A stretch of 64,000 bases of DNA from positions 119,913,735-119,977,734 of the forward strand of contig CM060963.1 of the NCBI GenBank assembly GCA_030765045.1. Direction: 5' to 3'. The position numbers were made by a program, and so were the translations under genes. This DNA comes from Tenodera sinensis (taxonomy: Eukaryota > Arthropoda > Insecta > Mantodea > Mantidae). The notes beneath the pieces are model-generated. The model was not told where the DNA came from, did no database searches, and saw only the letters and a list, made by a program, of their open reading frames with translations. Below are positions 34,140 to 43,070 of the stretch, piece by piece. The first letter of the stretch is position 1, and each line of letters opens with the position of its first letter.

Positions 34140-34450
34140 ACTGAAAGGGTTAAAGGGTTTTCCACTTTTCAGCGGTTGTCTTGCAGTTCTGTACAAGTTC
34201 TCCAATATATCCTGTCATTCCACTGTCCCTCTTCCAATCCTATTTTCCTCATGGCTTTATCAATACCGTCCTTCCAAGTAAGGCGTGCCCTTCCTCGTTT
34301 GTTCCAACAGTAGCTGACCAGCTAATACTTTTCTTTGGCAATCCTTCTTCTGTTATTCTCTGCACGTGTCCATACCATTTGAGAACCCTTTTTCTGTCAA
34401 CATTTCCGCCATCTAGCCATACGTGTGGAACATGTATCTTGCGTTAAAAG
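34140..34450 (-). pseudogene. LINE C-terminal relic (RTE/CR1-like)
   Basis: Minus-strand fragments in three frames read KGLPKKVLAGQLLLEQ-like, TRKGTPYLEGR-like (normally GRRKRGRPRLRW) and ENLYRTARQPLKSGK. This is the terminal Arg/Gly-rich segment after the RT of RTE/CR1-like LINEs. It is decayed; the clade is uncertain. Confidence 0.5.
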
Positions 34451-35110
34451 ACTAAAAACACATGGAAAGTAATCACTAGAGTGTAAGTCAGAGACGAGTT
34501 CCATTGTGAGGAGACTGCCAGCTGTGACAAACAAATAGCAAGATCCAGGTGTGAGAAACCATTGAAAGAGTCAGAAAGAAATATAGGCTCTCCGGTGTCG
34601 AGGAAAGCTAGGTTGTAATTATCGTCAAAATCAACGATGAGCTTGCCTCTAGCGCAAGCGCGATTTCAGCCACAAAGTGGGTGATGCGTATTGAGCGCGA
34701 ACAGAAACAGTGTTGGTAATTGGGAACTAGATCTTCTAACTCAATGAGCGAGATGTCATGGGACGGAGGTAAATATTCGTTACAAATGTTGAACTGGATG
34801 GATGGTAGCAGAATCCTTACGGCAACTGATTGTATATCAGGCCGTAAGGGTACAGAATTCATATATACATCATCTCTGACAAGCATTATAGCGCCGCCAA
34901 GTGCCGGAATACTCTCTTCTAGAGTAACATCACGCCGTAGTGGGGTGTATCGCCTTAGTTGGAAAATGTCTTGTGGACGCAGCTTAGTCTCTTTAAAACA
35001 TGCGACCAAATGTTCGTTCTTATTGAGAAAAAGCTCAAATTGTGGTCGTTGTGTTCTAATACCACGCATATTCCATTGTAGAATGGCCGTGTTAATATAT
35101 GTCAGGAATA
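34451..35110 (-). pseudogene. I-like retrotransposon endonuclease domain
   Basis: Minus strand from about 35110: MRGIRTQRPQFELFLNKNEH then ACFKETKLRP (the Glu-Thr motif of APE endonucleases), GGAIMLVRDDVYMNSVPL, SVAVRILLPSIQFNICNEYL and PPSHD. After a frameshift near 34740 the text continues as GKLIVDF, NLAFLDTGEPIF, NGFSHLDLAICLS. The normal order continues into RT, but here the segment ends at about 34450 beside a different LINE relic. Confidence 0.75.
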
Positions 35111-36500
35111 GGAACTCTTAAGGGAATCTCTCCATTGCTTAGGTGTTGGCGGTGGTTGATTCAGTTTAGCCCTTTTTAATGTGTAGGGCTTGCACGTTTC
35201 CCTGAAGCTTTATCTTGCCCCTTTTACCCTGGGGTTCTCCCAGTGTGGACAGGATCTCCTTGCATCTCCTCTACTCAGGAGGAGCGTGACCCATAGTGCA
35301 TTTCGGTTCGATAACCTCGAACCGATTGCTAAGGGATACCGGCGAAGATGAAAGTCGCCGGTCCGAGTTCACCCCGGAAGATTCCTCAGAAGAGGATCTT
35401 CGAGGAGACGTTCGTGGACTCCTAAATCCTTTCGATGTACTGGGATCAGACTTACTCTCTTCTTTGAGGAAGTCGTTTTTCGTATAACTCTTTTTGAACT
35501 GTGTTGGTGAGGCATTATATATTACGGGCTTGCAGTCTTTTGTGCTGAGTTTGACATTTTCGTTGGTTATCCAACAGTGGTGTTTCTTTCACCTGCGGAT
35601 CTTTAGACGTTAATATAGATGTGCGTTTTGGTGTTGAGAGCTTTGGAATAGAGCTACGAGTTGCAAGTGTTTTTAGATATTGTTGCCCCATTTAAATCGC
35701 TGGTCTGCGTGCGATCTCTCGCCTCGGTACCGGTTTAGCTGCAGCTGAGCTGTAGGTACCGGAACTTGTAACAGAGGATTGGTGTAGGTACGCAAGGTAT
35801 CCGGGCTTCTGAGAAGGGCAACTTCTCTCTAACCCGTATCCCTTGAATCGGTCTTTCCTTTACAAAAAGGGGGCAATCTCAGGTACTGGATGGATGTTCA
35901 CCTTTGCAATTCACACATCCGGAGCTGCAGTGTATGGGCCATCGTAGAATTCGTCACCACAGTTAGGACATGTAGCTAGTCCCTTACAAAACTCGCTTGT
36001 ATGTCCAAGGCGCTGGCACTTGAAACACCTGAGTGGATTCGGGATGAAAGGCCTAACTAAGATGGACTCATACCCTGCCTTAATCCTTTCCGGGAGATCT
36101 ACTCGATTAAAGGTCAGGAACAGGGTACGAGTTGGCTTTAATTCACCACCTTCTTTGCGCTGAACCCACTAAACATTAGGCCAGCCTTGCTCCATAAGAT
36201 TTTCTTGAATCTCCTCATTGGTTAAACCGTCCAATGCACGAGCGTTTATGACACTGCTCGATGAGTTCAACGTCCTATGCATCTCAACACATACCGTATA
36301 ACTTCCTAACATATTGCCTTTCAGTATTTTAGCTGCCTGGTTGGCGGAATGAGCTTCAACCAGGAGCGTGCCATTGCGAGATCTAGTGCATGACTTTACT
36401 GAGCAAGCAATCTTATCCAGACACTTTTGTGTTTGTAAATGGGCTCACCGATATAAACTTCTTACAGTGGCGGTTCTTGGGTGATCGCATACTCGCAACT
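35111..36500 (-). pseudogene. I-like ORF1 (gag-like) with CCHC zinc knuckles
   Basis: Minus-strand frames in order: GTLLVEAHSANQAAKILKGN and GSYTVCVEMHRTLNSSSSVI (RNA-binding-like region, 36370-36240), TRTLFLTFNRVDLPERIKAG, RPFIPNPLRCFKCQRLGHTS with EFCKGLATCPNCG (knuckles at about 36030-35940). A low-complexity tail runs to about 35120. ORF1 precedes the endonuclease ORF as in an intact I-type element. Several stops and shifts. Confidence 0.7.
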
Positions 36501-37167
36501 GCAGATCCACTAACTTTTTCCTGTATGTGAATGTATATTTACTTATACATACATGCATATGAGAAAGTCGAATGTCGAAATTTCTTCTGTATGAACTTGA
36601 TCGTTTAACTTTTCTGCGCACTCTTTACCAAATGCCAGAGCATTCAGTCAACAAGCTGTAGAGGCGCACAAACCCGATTTTGCGACTGGCGAAGGGGGCT
36701 TTATGGTGAGGGGTCGCGGAGAGCGGGGCAAAGCTTGCATTTAGGAGTACAGCGAGTTGAAGCAGCATGATCGACAAGGCCTACGGATGCGTTTGTTACC
36801 GTGCAAGCGCACTACGTTCTCGTACAAGTCTTTTCCGTTTTCCTTCCTAGGAGCATTTCCCTGTCTCTCGTTTAGCAGAAGTTGCAATCAACCTGCTAGA
36901 CAGTTAGCCAACTTGACGTTCCTAAATATAATAGAGCCATTTTCTATAGTAAAATGACAGTTATGTTAATGTGGTAAACACAATTACATCTAGTTTTATT
37001 AAGTGATTATAACTGCACTTAATTACTCTTCGTGTCATAATTTACTAGGGCCAATACCTCAGTTTGGAATAGTTATTTTGTTACAGTGTTTATAATTGTT
37101 TGTTATATTTGTGTTTCTGGCAGCAAATTGCATGCAGTTGTGTCTGTTCATAGCGAGAAATTTGAAT
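36501..37167. other. Non-coding, locally GC-richer
   Basis: 36660-36900 has more CpG than its surroundings and could be the 5' UTR/internal promoter region of the I-like element or unrelated DNA. No gene supported. Confidence 0.35.
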
Positions 37168-37614
37168 CTATGAGAGTGTGGAAATGAATAGCATGGCGAG
37201 ACTGAAGGAGATGAATCCTTCAGGTTTATTCTGAGAAGACAAGCTGTTTTCCATGCTTATTGTTTGTGTGTGAGAGAAATAGCATCTGGACAAACATTGA
37301 TCATTTAAAACAAAAAATAGCAAAACATGAGAGCTCAATCGTGACAAGTCACAAGCCACCACTGACTTCTTATCTTCCTCAGGTTTAGCTATTACTAAGT
37401 AGCGAGAACCATTCGACTCTGCTACTTCCATTACACTAACCTGTGTTTTATTAGGTATTTTAGAAGGCACCATGGTGATGATATCCTCCACCATTGCAAA
37501 TGTCTCTGATGGCATGCTCACTTCCTGGGTCTCACCCTGGCTTAGGTGAGAGTCCTGGCCTGGACCTTGCTCACCTAGGGTCACACCTCCCATTGTATAG
37601 ACAGAGGGACCCAA
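37168..37614 (-). CDS. Unrecognised 148-codon reading frame
   Basis: Starts MGPSVYTMGGVTLGEQGPGQ, has an acidic middle (FAMVEDIITMVPSKIPNKTQ) and KPEEDKKSVVACDLS. No known domain, signal peptide or coiled coil. The N-terminal part lies over short internal repeats (tcacctagg, caccctggcttaggtgagag). It could be a fragment of the hAT-like element next to it or a chance frame. Function is not assigned. Confidence 0.25.
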   Translation of the reverse strand: MGPSVYTMGGVTLGEQGPGQDSHLSQGETQEVSMPSETFAMVEDIITMVPSKIPNKTQVSVMEVAESNGSRYLVIAKPEEDKKSVVACDLSRLSSHVLLFFVLNDQCLSRCYFSHTQTISMENSLSSQNKPEGFISFSLAMLFISTLS

Positions 37615-38000
37615 TTACCTTCAGACGTGCATCAGCTCATGCAATGGCCCCTCCCTGAGACTGACCTTTATTAGCGGATATGAACACAGGTTCCACATGA
37701 TAACCAGGAGCTGGGAATTACGCGGTTACCTAGTCACCCCTTGCATCACCCCATCCACCAACAACCTGTGCGAAGGCTATCCATCAGATTGTGTTCAGGG
37801 AGGTATAAGTTAGAAGGTCAAACACATATAAAAACACAGTTGATTGGGCATTTAGCATATGCCCTCTCACTCCTTAGAGGAACCCAATTGAGAGTATGGC
37901 TCAGGACGCCAGATGCACCAAACCCGTACCTACCATAGTAAGCCCCTGGGGGGAAATCTTGGAAGAATTCTTGAATAATAATGTCAATATTTTCTTAAAA
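37615..38000. other. No gene recognised
   Basis: Mixed sequence with no recognisable feature. Confidence 0.4.
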
Positions 38001-38475
38001 TTAAAATTCAGAAAGATTCCCACCTTCAATTTCTCTTGACAGCTCTTTATAAGATGGAAAATGTGTCAAATATTTTACTGATAAAGTTGCCTTCAAAAGT
38101 TTCACCTTATTTTTGAAACCATTAACATGACCAAATAACTCTGGTACACTTTGATCTTTGCCCTGAAACCTCTGGTTCAAGCCATTCAAGTCATGCATCA
38201 GGTCAGTCATGAAAGAAAGCTGTCTTAGAAAATCTGTATCTTTGACCCGTGGAAGAAGATTTGCACTATCTGTGGTATTGTCTTGTAAAAATGGTGGAAT
38301 ATGATATCTGAGAGCAAAGAATTTCTGAAGACACCTGCACTCCACTTTGCATGGAATGACACTACATGGTGAATTATGCAACAGAACATTGGGCAACTTA
38401 TCCCAGCTTTCCTAATTAGGTTTACCAGTCCTTTATTTCTTCCTCTCATACATGGTGCACCATGAGTCACAATAC
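38001..38475 (-). pseudogene. hAT-type transposase fragment (GTF2IRD2/ZBED-like)
   Basis: Minus strand, two frames. The first gives VTHGAPCMRGRNKGLVNLIR then ISCPMFCCIIHHVVSFHAK, like the TDGAPAM.G...G and CIIHQ..LC.K blocks of hAT proteins. The second gives LRQLSFMTDLMHDLNGLNQR then FQGKDQSVPELFGHVNGFKN and TLSVKYLTHFPSYKEL. This matches the FLTDI..HLN.LN..LQG.....F...V..F..KL pattern of the GTF2IRD2-like hAT lineage. N- and C-terminal ends are missing and one frameshift separates the blocks. Confidence 0.8.
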
Positions 38476-39060
38476 AAGATCACTTTTCTATATCTCCTCA
38501 TAGTTTCATTTATTTATTTACTGGTTTAAATATATCTTCACCCTTTATGCTTCCACTTAATAAATGCAAATCAAGACATTTTCAAAAGATGAGTTATTTG
38601 CTTCTTTTACATTTGTTGCTAAAATGAGTCGTCCAGCCACAGAATGATATTAAATAATTAGATTCCAGTGTATCTATTGGAATAACTTTGTTGACATACA
38701 TATGGCAAATGTGCATGGCAGAAAGTCATGAATATTGGCTCTGCTTGTGAATAGTACTCCAAAAGCTTGAAATAATACCACCCCTCCCCTCGTTACTTGC
38801 AGTAGCTGATATTAAACACATGGTGAAAGCAGTTTTCTAAGGCTAGCCTAGTTGGACTCTCACTTATCATAGGTATGAACACATACTTGATATAAAACTT
38901 TTCTATAAAACTTTGGAGAGGTACATGCATGTTAAACCGTTACACATTTCCTGCCTTTCAGTGTTATCAATTCATAATTTGTAGCCTACTTATTAGTTGG
39001 TCATTATCTAAAGCACCCTATCCAACATTTTTACTTATTTTCAATTAATTTAGGCATTAG
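38476..39060. other. No gene recognised
   Basis: AT-rich DNA with no recognisable coding sequence. Confidence 0.5.
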
Positions 39061-39320
39061 ATGGTAATTATTATTTATTTATGCCAACAAGCTTCCTGCT
39101 GGTGTTTTTAAACACACAAGCCATGTGTGGGCAATATTTAAGAGGTGGAATCAGGAACTACCGCTCGATAAGTGCAAGATCCGTGGTTCAAATGCCGGCT
39201 ATGAATTTTTCAGTTCCTGATTCTACCCCTTAAACATTGCCCACACACGGCTTGTGTGTTTGAAAACACCAGCAGTAAGCTTGTTGGCATAAATAAATAA
39301 TAATTACCATCTAAAGGTTA
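39061..39320. repeat. Fold-back copy of the tRNA-bearing repeat ends
   Basis: 39061-39165 and 39215-39320 are near-perfect inverted repeats of about 100 bases (atggtaattattatttattt at one end, its complement aaataaataataattaccat at the other). They enclose about 45 bases of a truncated tRNA-like unit (gtgcaagatccgtggttcaa). A hairpin this long would be highly stable. Confidence 0.9.
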
Positions 39321-39575
39321 CTTAAAACCCGGGACATAAAGTACTTACAATTGTAAGTCGCCCTTGGGGCATTTACCTCTGATGTGAGATTCCCTTGTGG
39401 TCTAACCGGGAAAAAAGTACGAATCAGCTGGGGAATTTAATGTTGTACTGGCAAGTTGGTCATGGTAGCTCAATGGTTAAAGCAGCTGCTCAATAAGTGG
39501 AAGATCCGTAGTTCATATCCCAGCTATAGCATTGAATTTTTCAGTTCCTGATTCCACCTCTTAATTTATTGATGA
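39321..39575 (+). repeat. tRNA-bearing repeat family, copy 3 (body and tail)
   Basis: Directly follows the fold-back unit: acccgggacataaagtactt body, gatgtgagattcccttgtgg, gggaatttaatgttgtactg, tRNA-like unit 39459-39530, then attgaatttttcagttcctg and ccacctctt. The tRNA-like unit is decayed in its acceptor stem. Same module order as copies 2 and 4. Confidence 0.8.
39459..39530 (+). tRNA. Degenerate tRNA-like unit (copy 3)
   Basis: Aligns with the units at 12.6, 20.8 and 49.0 kb. The D arm (AGCTC..AAAGC) and T arm (CGTAGTTCATATCCCAG) are changed and the acceptor stem no longer pairs well. Clearly a non-functional tRNA relic inside a repeat. Confidence 0.5.
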
Positions 39576-39696
39576 AAATTTAAGTTTTAAATGTCATGGC
39601 ATAGAAATTTTAAAGCGATCTTTTAATGTTTTGAACAAAATTTGCACAATAGTGCAATATCAGACCAAAGTCCCTATGAAGCAGTTTAATTAATAA
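39576..39696. other. Short spacer
   Basis: AT-rich, nothing recognised. Confidence 0.4.
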
Positions 39697-39859
39697 ATAA
39701 CGTGGTTTTGGCATCAGTTGTTGGTCACGGGGCTGGTGTATGGGGTCATCGTACCCACTTGCTTGGGGCAGCGAGGGTGCTTAGATCCTTACAAAGAAAA
39801 ATTTTAATCCGATTGGGGGGTGCATTTTCTACTACCCCCACAGAGGGATTACTGGTTGT
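39697..39859 (+). pseudogene. R1-like LINE RT C-terminus, part 1 (split by an LTR element)
   Basis: Frame VVGHGAGVWGHRTHL, then LRSLQRKILIRLGGAFSTTP and TEGLLVV. The YGA.VWGHR..  LRS.QR..L.R..GA..TT...AL.VL order is the R1-clade segment after the RT palm. The sentence resumes after the LTR element at 45978 (FDLLPLDLEIRWR). 5'-truncated. Confidence 0.8.
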
Positions 39860-40636
39860 TGAAGCTGTAAATCGTTGTGTGTCCTAGTTATTGGATCGCC
39901 ATTTGAAGCTGAAGTCGTTGGTGACGTGATGTTGCCCTTCGATGTAGCTCGCCTCGGCTAGTTCTGCATAAGATCTCTTTATCTCGGGTTTGCGTAAGTG
40001 TAATGGACAACCCAAGAACAACTTTATATATTATTTATTTTAAATATTTTCGGGAGATATGCCGATTCTATATGTGTATGTAGAGGAATCGCCCTCACAT
40101 CCACGCAGCGCGACCTCCCGTACTGGTCTCTGGTTGAGTACTGACCAGACGCTTCTCTCTTACCCACGCTAAGAAAACCGTTCGCTCCATTTGAATGTCA
40201 TGACGTCATCCAAGAAAGCCTCGTATCCAAAATGCTATTTCCTTTTCCCGCAATTTAGAAATGTCCCTTTCTATTATAACATGTTCTTTTATGAATTTCA
40301 AATATATAATTACCTTTTTAGGATTAAACGATGTTTACTTTATATTTTATTAAATATCTCGCGCGACTTTTAAGGTTTGTAGAACTGACTTTCGAACGTG
40401 TATTTAAACTATGTGGTATGACGTCATGACTCGTTAATTTCAAACCAATAATGCGTTTATTCTACAAATTTAACGACTATTATTTACTCATATCTTGCTC
40501 ACCTTACAACACTTCCTGCTATATTATCTATTTATGTTATTACTCAATATTTATCGCAAATCTCATATCCGGCAATTAAATTAAAACGTGTCTTTTTCAA
40601 AAGCCCATTCGATCGGAAATCTAAATTTCGGTATCA
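39860..40636 (-). repeat. 3' LTR (minus-strand sense)
   Basis: 777 bases, TGAAGC...ATCA on the plus strand. The same length as and apparently identical to the LTR at 45197-45973. A 60-codon frame in each LTR is only the shared LTR sequence. Confidence 0.95.
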
Positions 40637-40652
40637 AATGCCCCCATTTATG
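40637..40652 (-). other. Polypurine tract
   Basis: Minus-strand AAATGGGGG lies just before the 3' LTR, where plus-strand DNA synthesis starts in LTR retrotransposons. Confidence 0.6.
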
Positions 40653-41372
40653 TTATTTTATTATTTCATAATAAAATAATGTAAATGTCTTGCCCGAAAG
40701 AAAAATTAAAAATTACTCCTGTATTTTGAATAATCGGCAACACTCCCATTATATACAATTTTCAATTACACTGTTTTTGAAATTGGTTATTAACACATTT
40801 TCTCATTAATCTTTTTAACATGACAAACAATTATACACTTGACTTAACATTAATCCTTAAATACTAATTACAATATGTTATGGTTTCTTCTGTGAAGCTT
40901 TTATATAAAGGTTAAATTTCAAGAGTCTTTCTTTATACTTCCTTCTTTTAGTTCATGTTTGCTCACTTCGCTCTCACTATCACTTGCACTGTGATTTTTC
41001 ACTTTTGTTATTGTAACACATATATTTATATAAATCCATTACACTCTTCAGACAAATTCTTTCTTTGTCTTGCTGTGATAACTATCTATACATCTAAATA
41101 TTTTAACAAATGTTTACAAAGTAAATATTCTGTTTTCTCTCTATGCAGAGATGAACAATTTAACAATCTTTCTGAAGCTGTTATTGTGAGCTCTATACAA
41201 TATATTTTTAGGCTCTTTGTAGTAGATAGCAATTCACATTCTGCATTTTTCATGAATATGTAAGTACCTGACCAATATATGATTTTCAAGTAAGCTAACA
41301 TTTACATTTTATCTCAAAGCTGATTGGGCGCCAATAGACAAATGACATTTCCAATTTTTCTTTTACATTAAA
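40653..41372. other. Non-coding 3' region of the gypsy-type element
   Basis: About 720 AT-rich bases between the integrase stop and the polypurine tract. The small frames here (about 70-100 codons) have no envelope or other retroviral motif. Confidence 0.6.
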
Positions 41373-41990
41373 TCAAGGTTCCAAGGCACCACACGGTTTC
41401 TTGTATGGTCGAAGGAGTTGTTTATGCCATCTTCCCAGACATTTTTCATTTTTAACATCTTTTAATTCATAGGTATGATAACCAAATTTTGATATAATTT
41501 CTGCAGGACCTTTATATAACAATTCCATCCTTTTGTTCCTACCTCGCAATGCACTTGATAACTTATGGTCTTTAACTAGTACCCAATCGCCTATCTTAGG
41601 TTCCCATTTATGTTTTCTACTCTTTTTCTTTAATTTTCGCTTCTCTGCCTTTTTCTTGATTCGTTCAAAAGCAATTTTCGCTCTTTCTTCTTCACTTAAC
41701 TGAATGTCATTAATTTTCAGTGTTTTTGGTACCCCGATCAATATTGGTTCTGGTTCAATTCCTAACATTAATTTTATTGGTGCAAACCCAGTAGTTACAT
41801 TAATGGTGTGATTGATAATCTTTTCTATCAATGGACAATATTTCACCCAATCCTTGTGATTATGATGTGTAAGTACACGTAAATAAATTCCTATATCTCG
41901 GAGGACACGTTCTGTTGGATTCCCTGATGGAAAGTATGATGAACAATAATTTAGTTTTCTCGAGTCTAATGTCACCCTAATCTTTCATTG
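41373..41990 (-). pseudogene. Gypsy pol, fused RT stub and integrase C-terminus
   Basis: A frame of about 200 codons begins in RT (RVTLDSRKLN, the start of the RT palm) and passes after about 10 codons into integrase (SSYFPSGNPTERVLRDIG, normally in the last part of the catalytic core). It then goes to the C-terminal domain with HKWEPKIGDWVLVKDHKLSS, LLYKGPAEIISKFGYHTYEL and GRWHKQLLRPYK. The break lies at about KLNYC|SSYFP and marks a deletion of at least about 2 kb compared with a normal pol. The Asp residues of RT and the HHCC and first catalytic Asp of integrase are gone. Confidence 0.85.
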
Positions 41991-42254
41991 GCCTTATTTA
42001 CAATACATAGGGGATTCACAAATTCTGAATTCGAAATTTCAATAACCTCATCTTCTAACATTGACTTTATAACTGCATCTACCTCTTCTCTTATTGTACT
42101 AGGGATAGCTCTCGCTTTATGTGTAAAAGGTTTTATGGGTATCATCTCAAACGAATGAGTATAAATATTACATTTACCAGGTTTCTCAGAGAATACTTCT
42201 TTATTTCGGATTAATATTTCAAACAATTTATCCCTCTGTTGTTCATTTAGTTGA
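41972..42254 (-). pseudogene. Gypsy pol, RT N-terminal segment
   Basis: LFEILIRNKEVFSEKPGKCN, SFEMIPIKPFTHKARAIPST, then MLEDEVIEISNSEFVNPLCI and VNKANE are the usual lead-in to the Ty3-type RT. A missing base in AATGAAAGATTAGG shifts the frame before RVTLDSRKLN (the intact text would read ..NGKIRVTLD..). A second shift lies in an A8 run at 42272-42279, which separates this part from the protease frame. Confidence 0.8.
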
Positions 42255-43070
42255 TCAGCCTGAGTTACTTTTTTTTCTCAACAATTCTTCTAAGTCTTCA
42301 CTACTCTCCCTATCATAGTACCTAGTTGCATCAGAAACCCTCAAATTGTCTATGAAATCATTTTTATCCCATTCTACATTTTCTTTATTATCGACACTGT
42401 ACTCTTTGACATTTACTTCAGTTAATTCCATAGCTCCTACTTTAACATATTCTACAAAGAATGTATCCCCTTGGATTTCTTCTTCCTCTTTTTCTCTTAC
42501 AATAGTTTCTGAACTACTATCTTCCACAAAAGGCACTATAATGGTCTCATCTTCAACTTTCATTTCTAGAATCATGTTTTTAAAATTCACCACAGCTTCC
42601 CAGGCATAAAGACAATCACAACCTATTATAATATCTGTCACAAGTCTTCCTACAATCAGAAATAAAATTCCAAGTATTCTCCCATTTATTTCAATATTTA
42701 TCATTGCTTGAAATTTTACTCTTTCTTTTCGTTTTCCCACAGCTAGCGAGCAATATATCCCATTAACTGGTAAAGACATTACTTTAAAGCCACTACTTTG
42801 TAAATTATCATAAAAATTTTGTGAGCATACTGTGCTATTTGATCCCGTATCTATAATTGCATTGTATTGTTTTCCATTTACTCCAATTTTGATTTTAGGT
42901 GGATCTCCTACTTTTTCGTTTTCGTCGTTTCTATTTTTCCATTCTCTTTTCTTTTGTATCATCATTTGCCTTCCAGGACTATTTATTTCCGAGTACTTAT
43001 CACAATCATTACTAGGATACCCAGTTCTCACTGAAGGCGCGTTTGACCGGGTCTGGCGTTTCCCTGATTT
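42255..43070 (-). CDS. Gypsy pol N-terminus with retropepsin protease
   Basis: Open in the -1 frame relative to gag. There is no proper ATG start: the frame is entered from gag. VNGKQYNAIIDTGSNSTVCS holds the protease active-site Asp-Thr-Gly about 60 residues after 43031. The flap/second half reads RVKFQAMINIEINGRILGIL and DIIIGCDCLYAWEAVVNFKN (the usual IIG.D hydrophobic-Asp block). An acidic linker (EEEEIQGDTFFVEYVKVGAM) leads to RT. The protease itself looks intact. Confidence 0.85.
   Translation of the reverse strand, partial: KSGKRQTRSNAPSVRTGYPSNDCDKYSEINSPGRQMMIQKKREWKNRNDENEKVGDPPKIKIGVNGKQYNAIIDTGSNSTVCSQNFYDNLQSSGFKVMSLPVNGIYCSLAVGKRKERVKFQAMINIEINGRILGILFLIVGRLVTDIIIGCDCLYAWEAVVNFKNMILEMKVEDETIIVPFVEDSSSETIVREKEEEEIQGDTFFVEYVKVGAMELTEVNVKEYSVDNKENVEWDKNDFIDNLRVSDATRYYDRESSEDLEELLRKKSNSG

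Noticed and set aside
40191..40373. 60-codon protein, identical at 45528-45710
   Set aside because: It is LTR sequence present in both LTRs and has no motif.
40955..41301. Possible envelope gene at the 3' end of the gypsy element
   Set aside because: The frames are short, AT-driven and lack a signal peptide plus cleavage-site arrangement.
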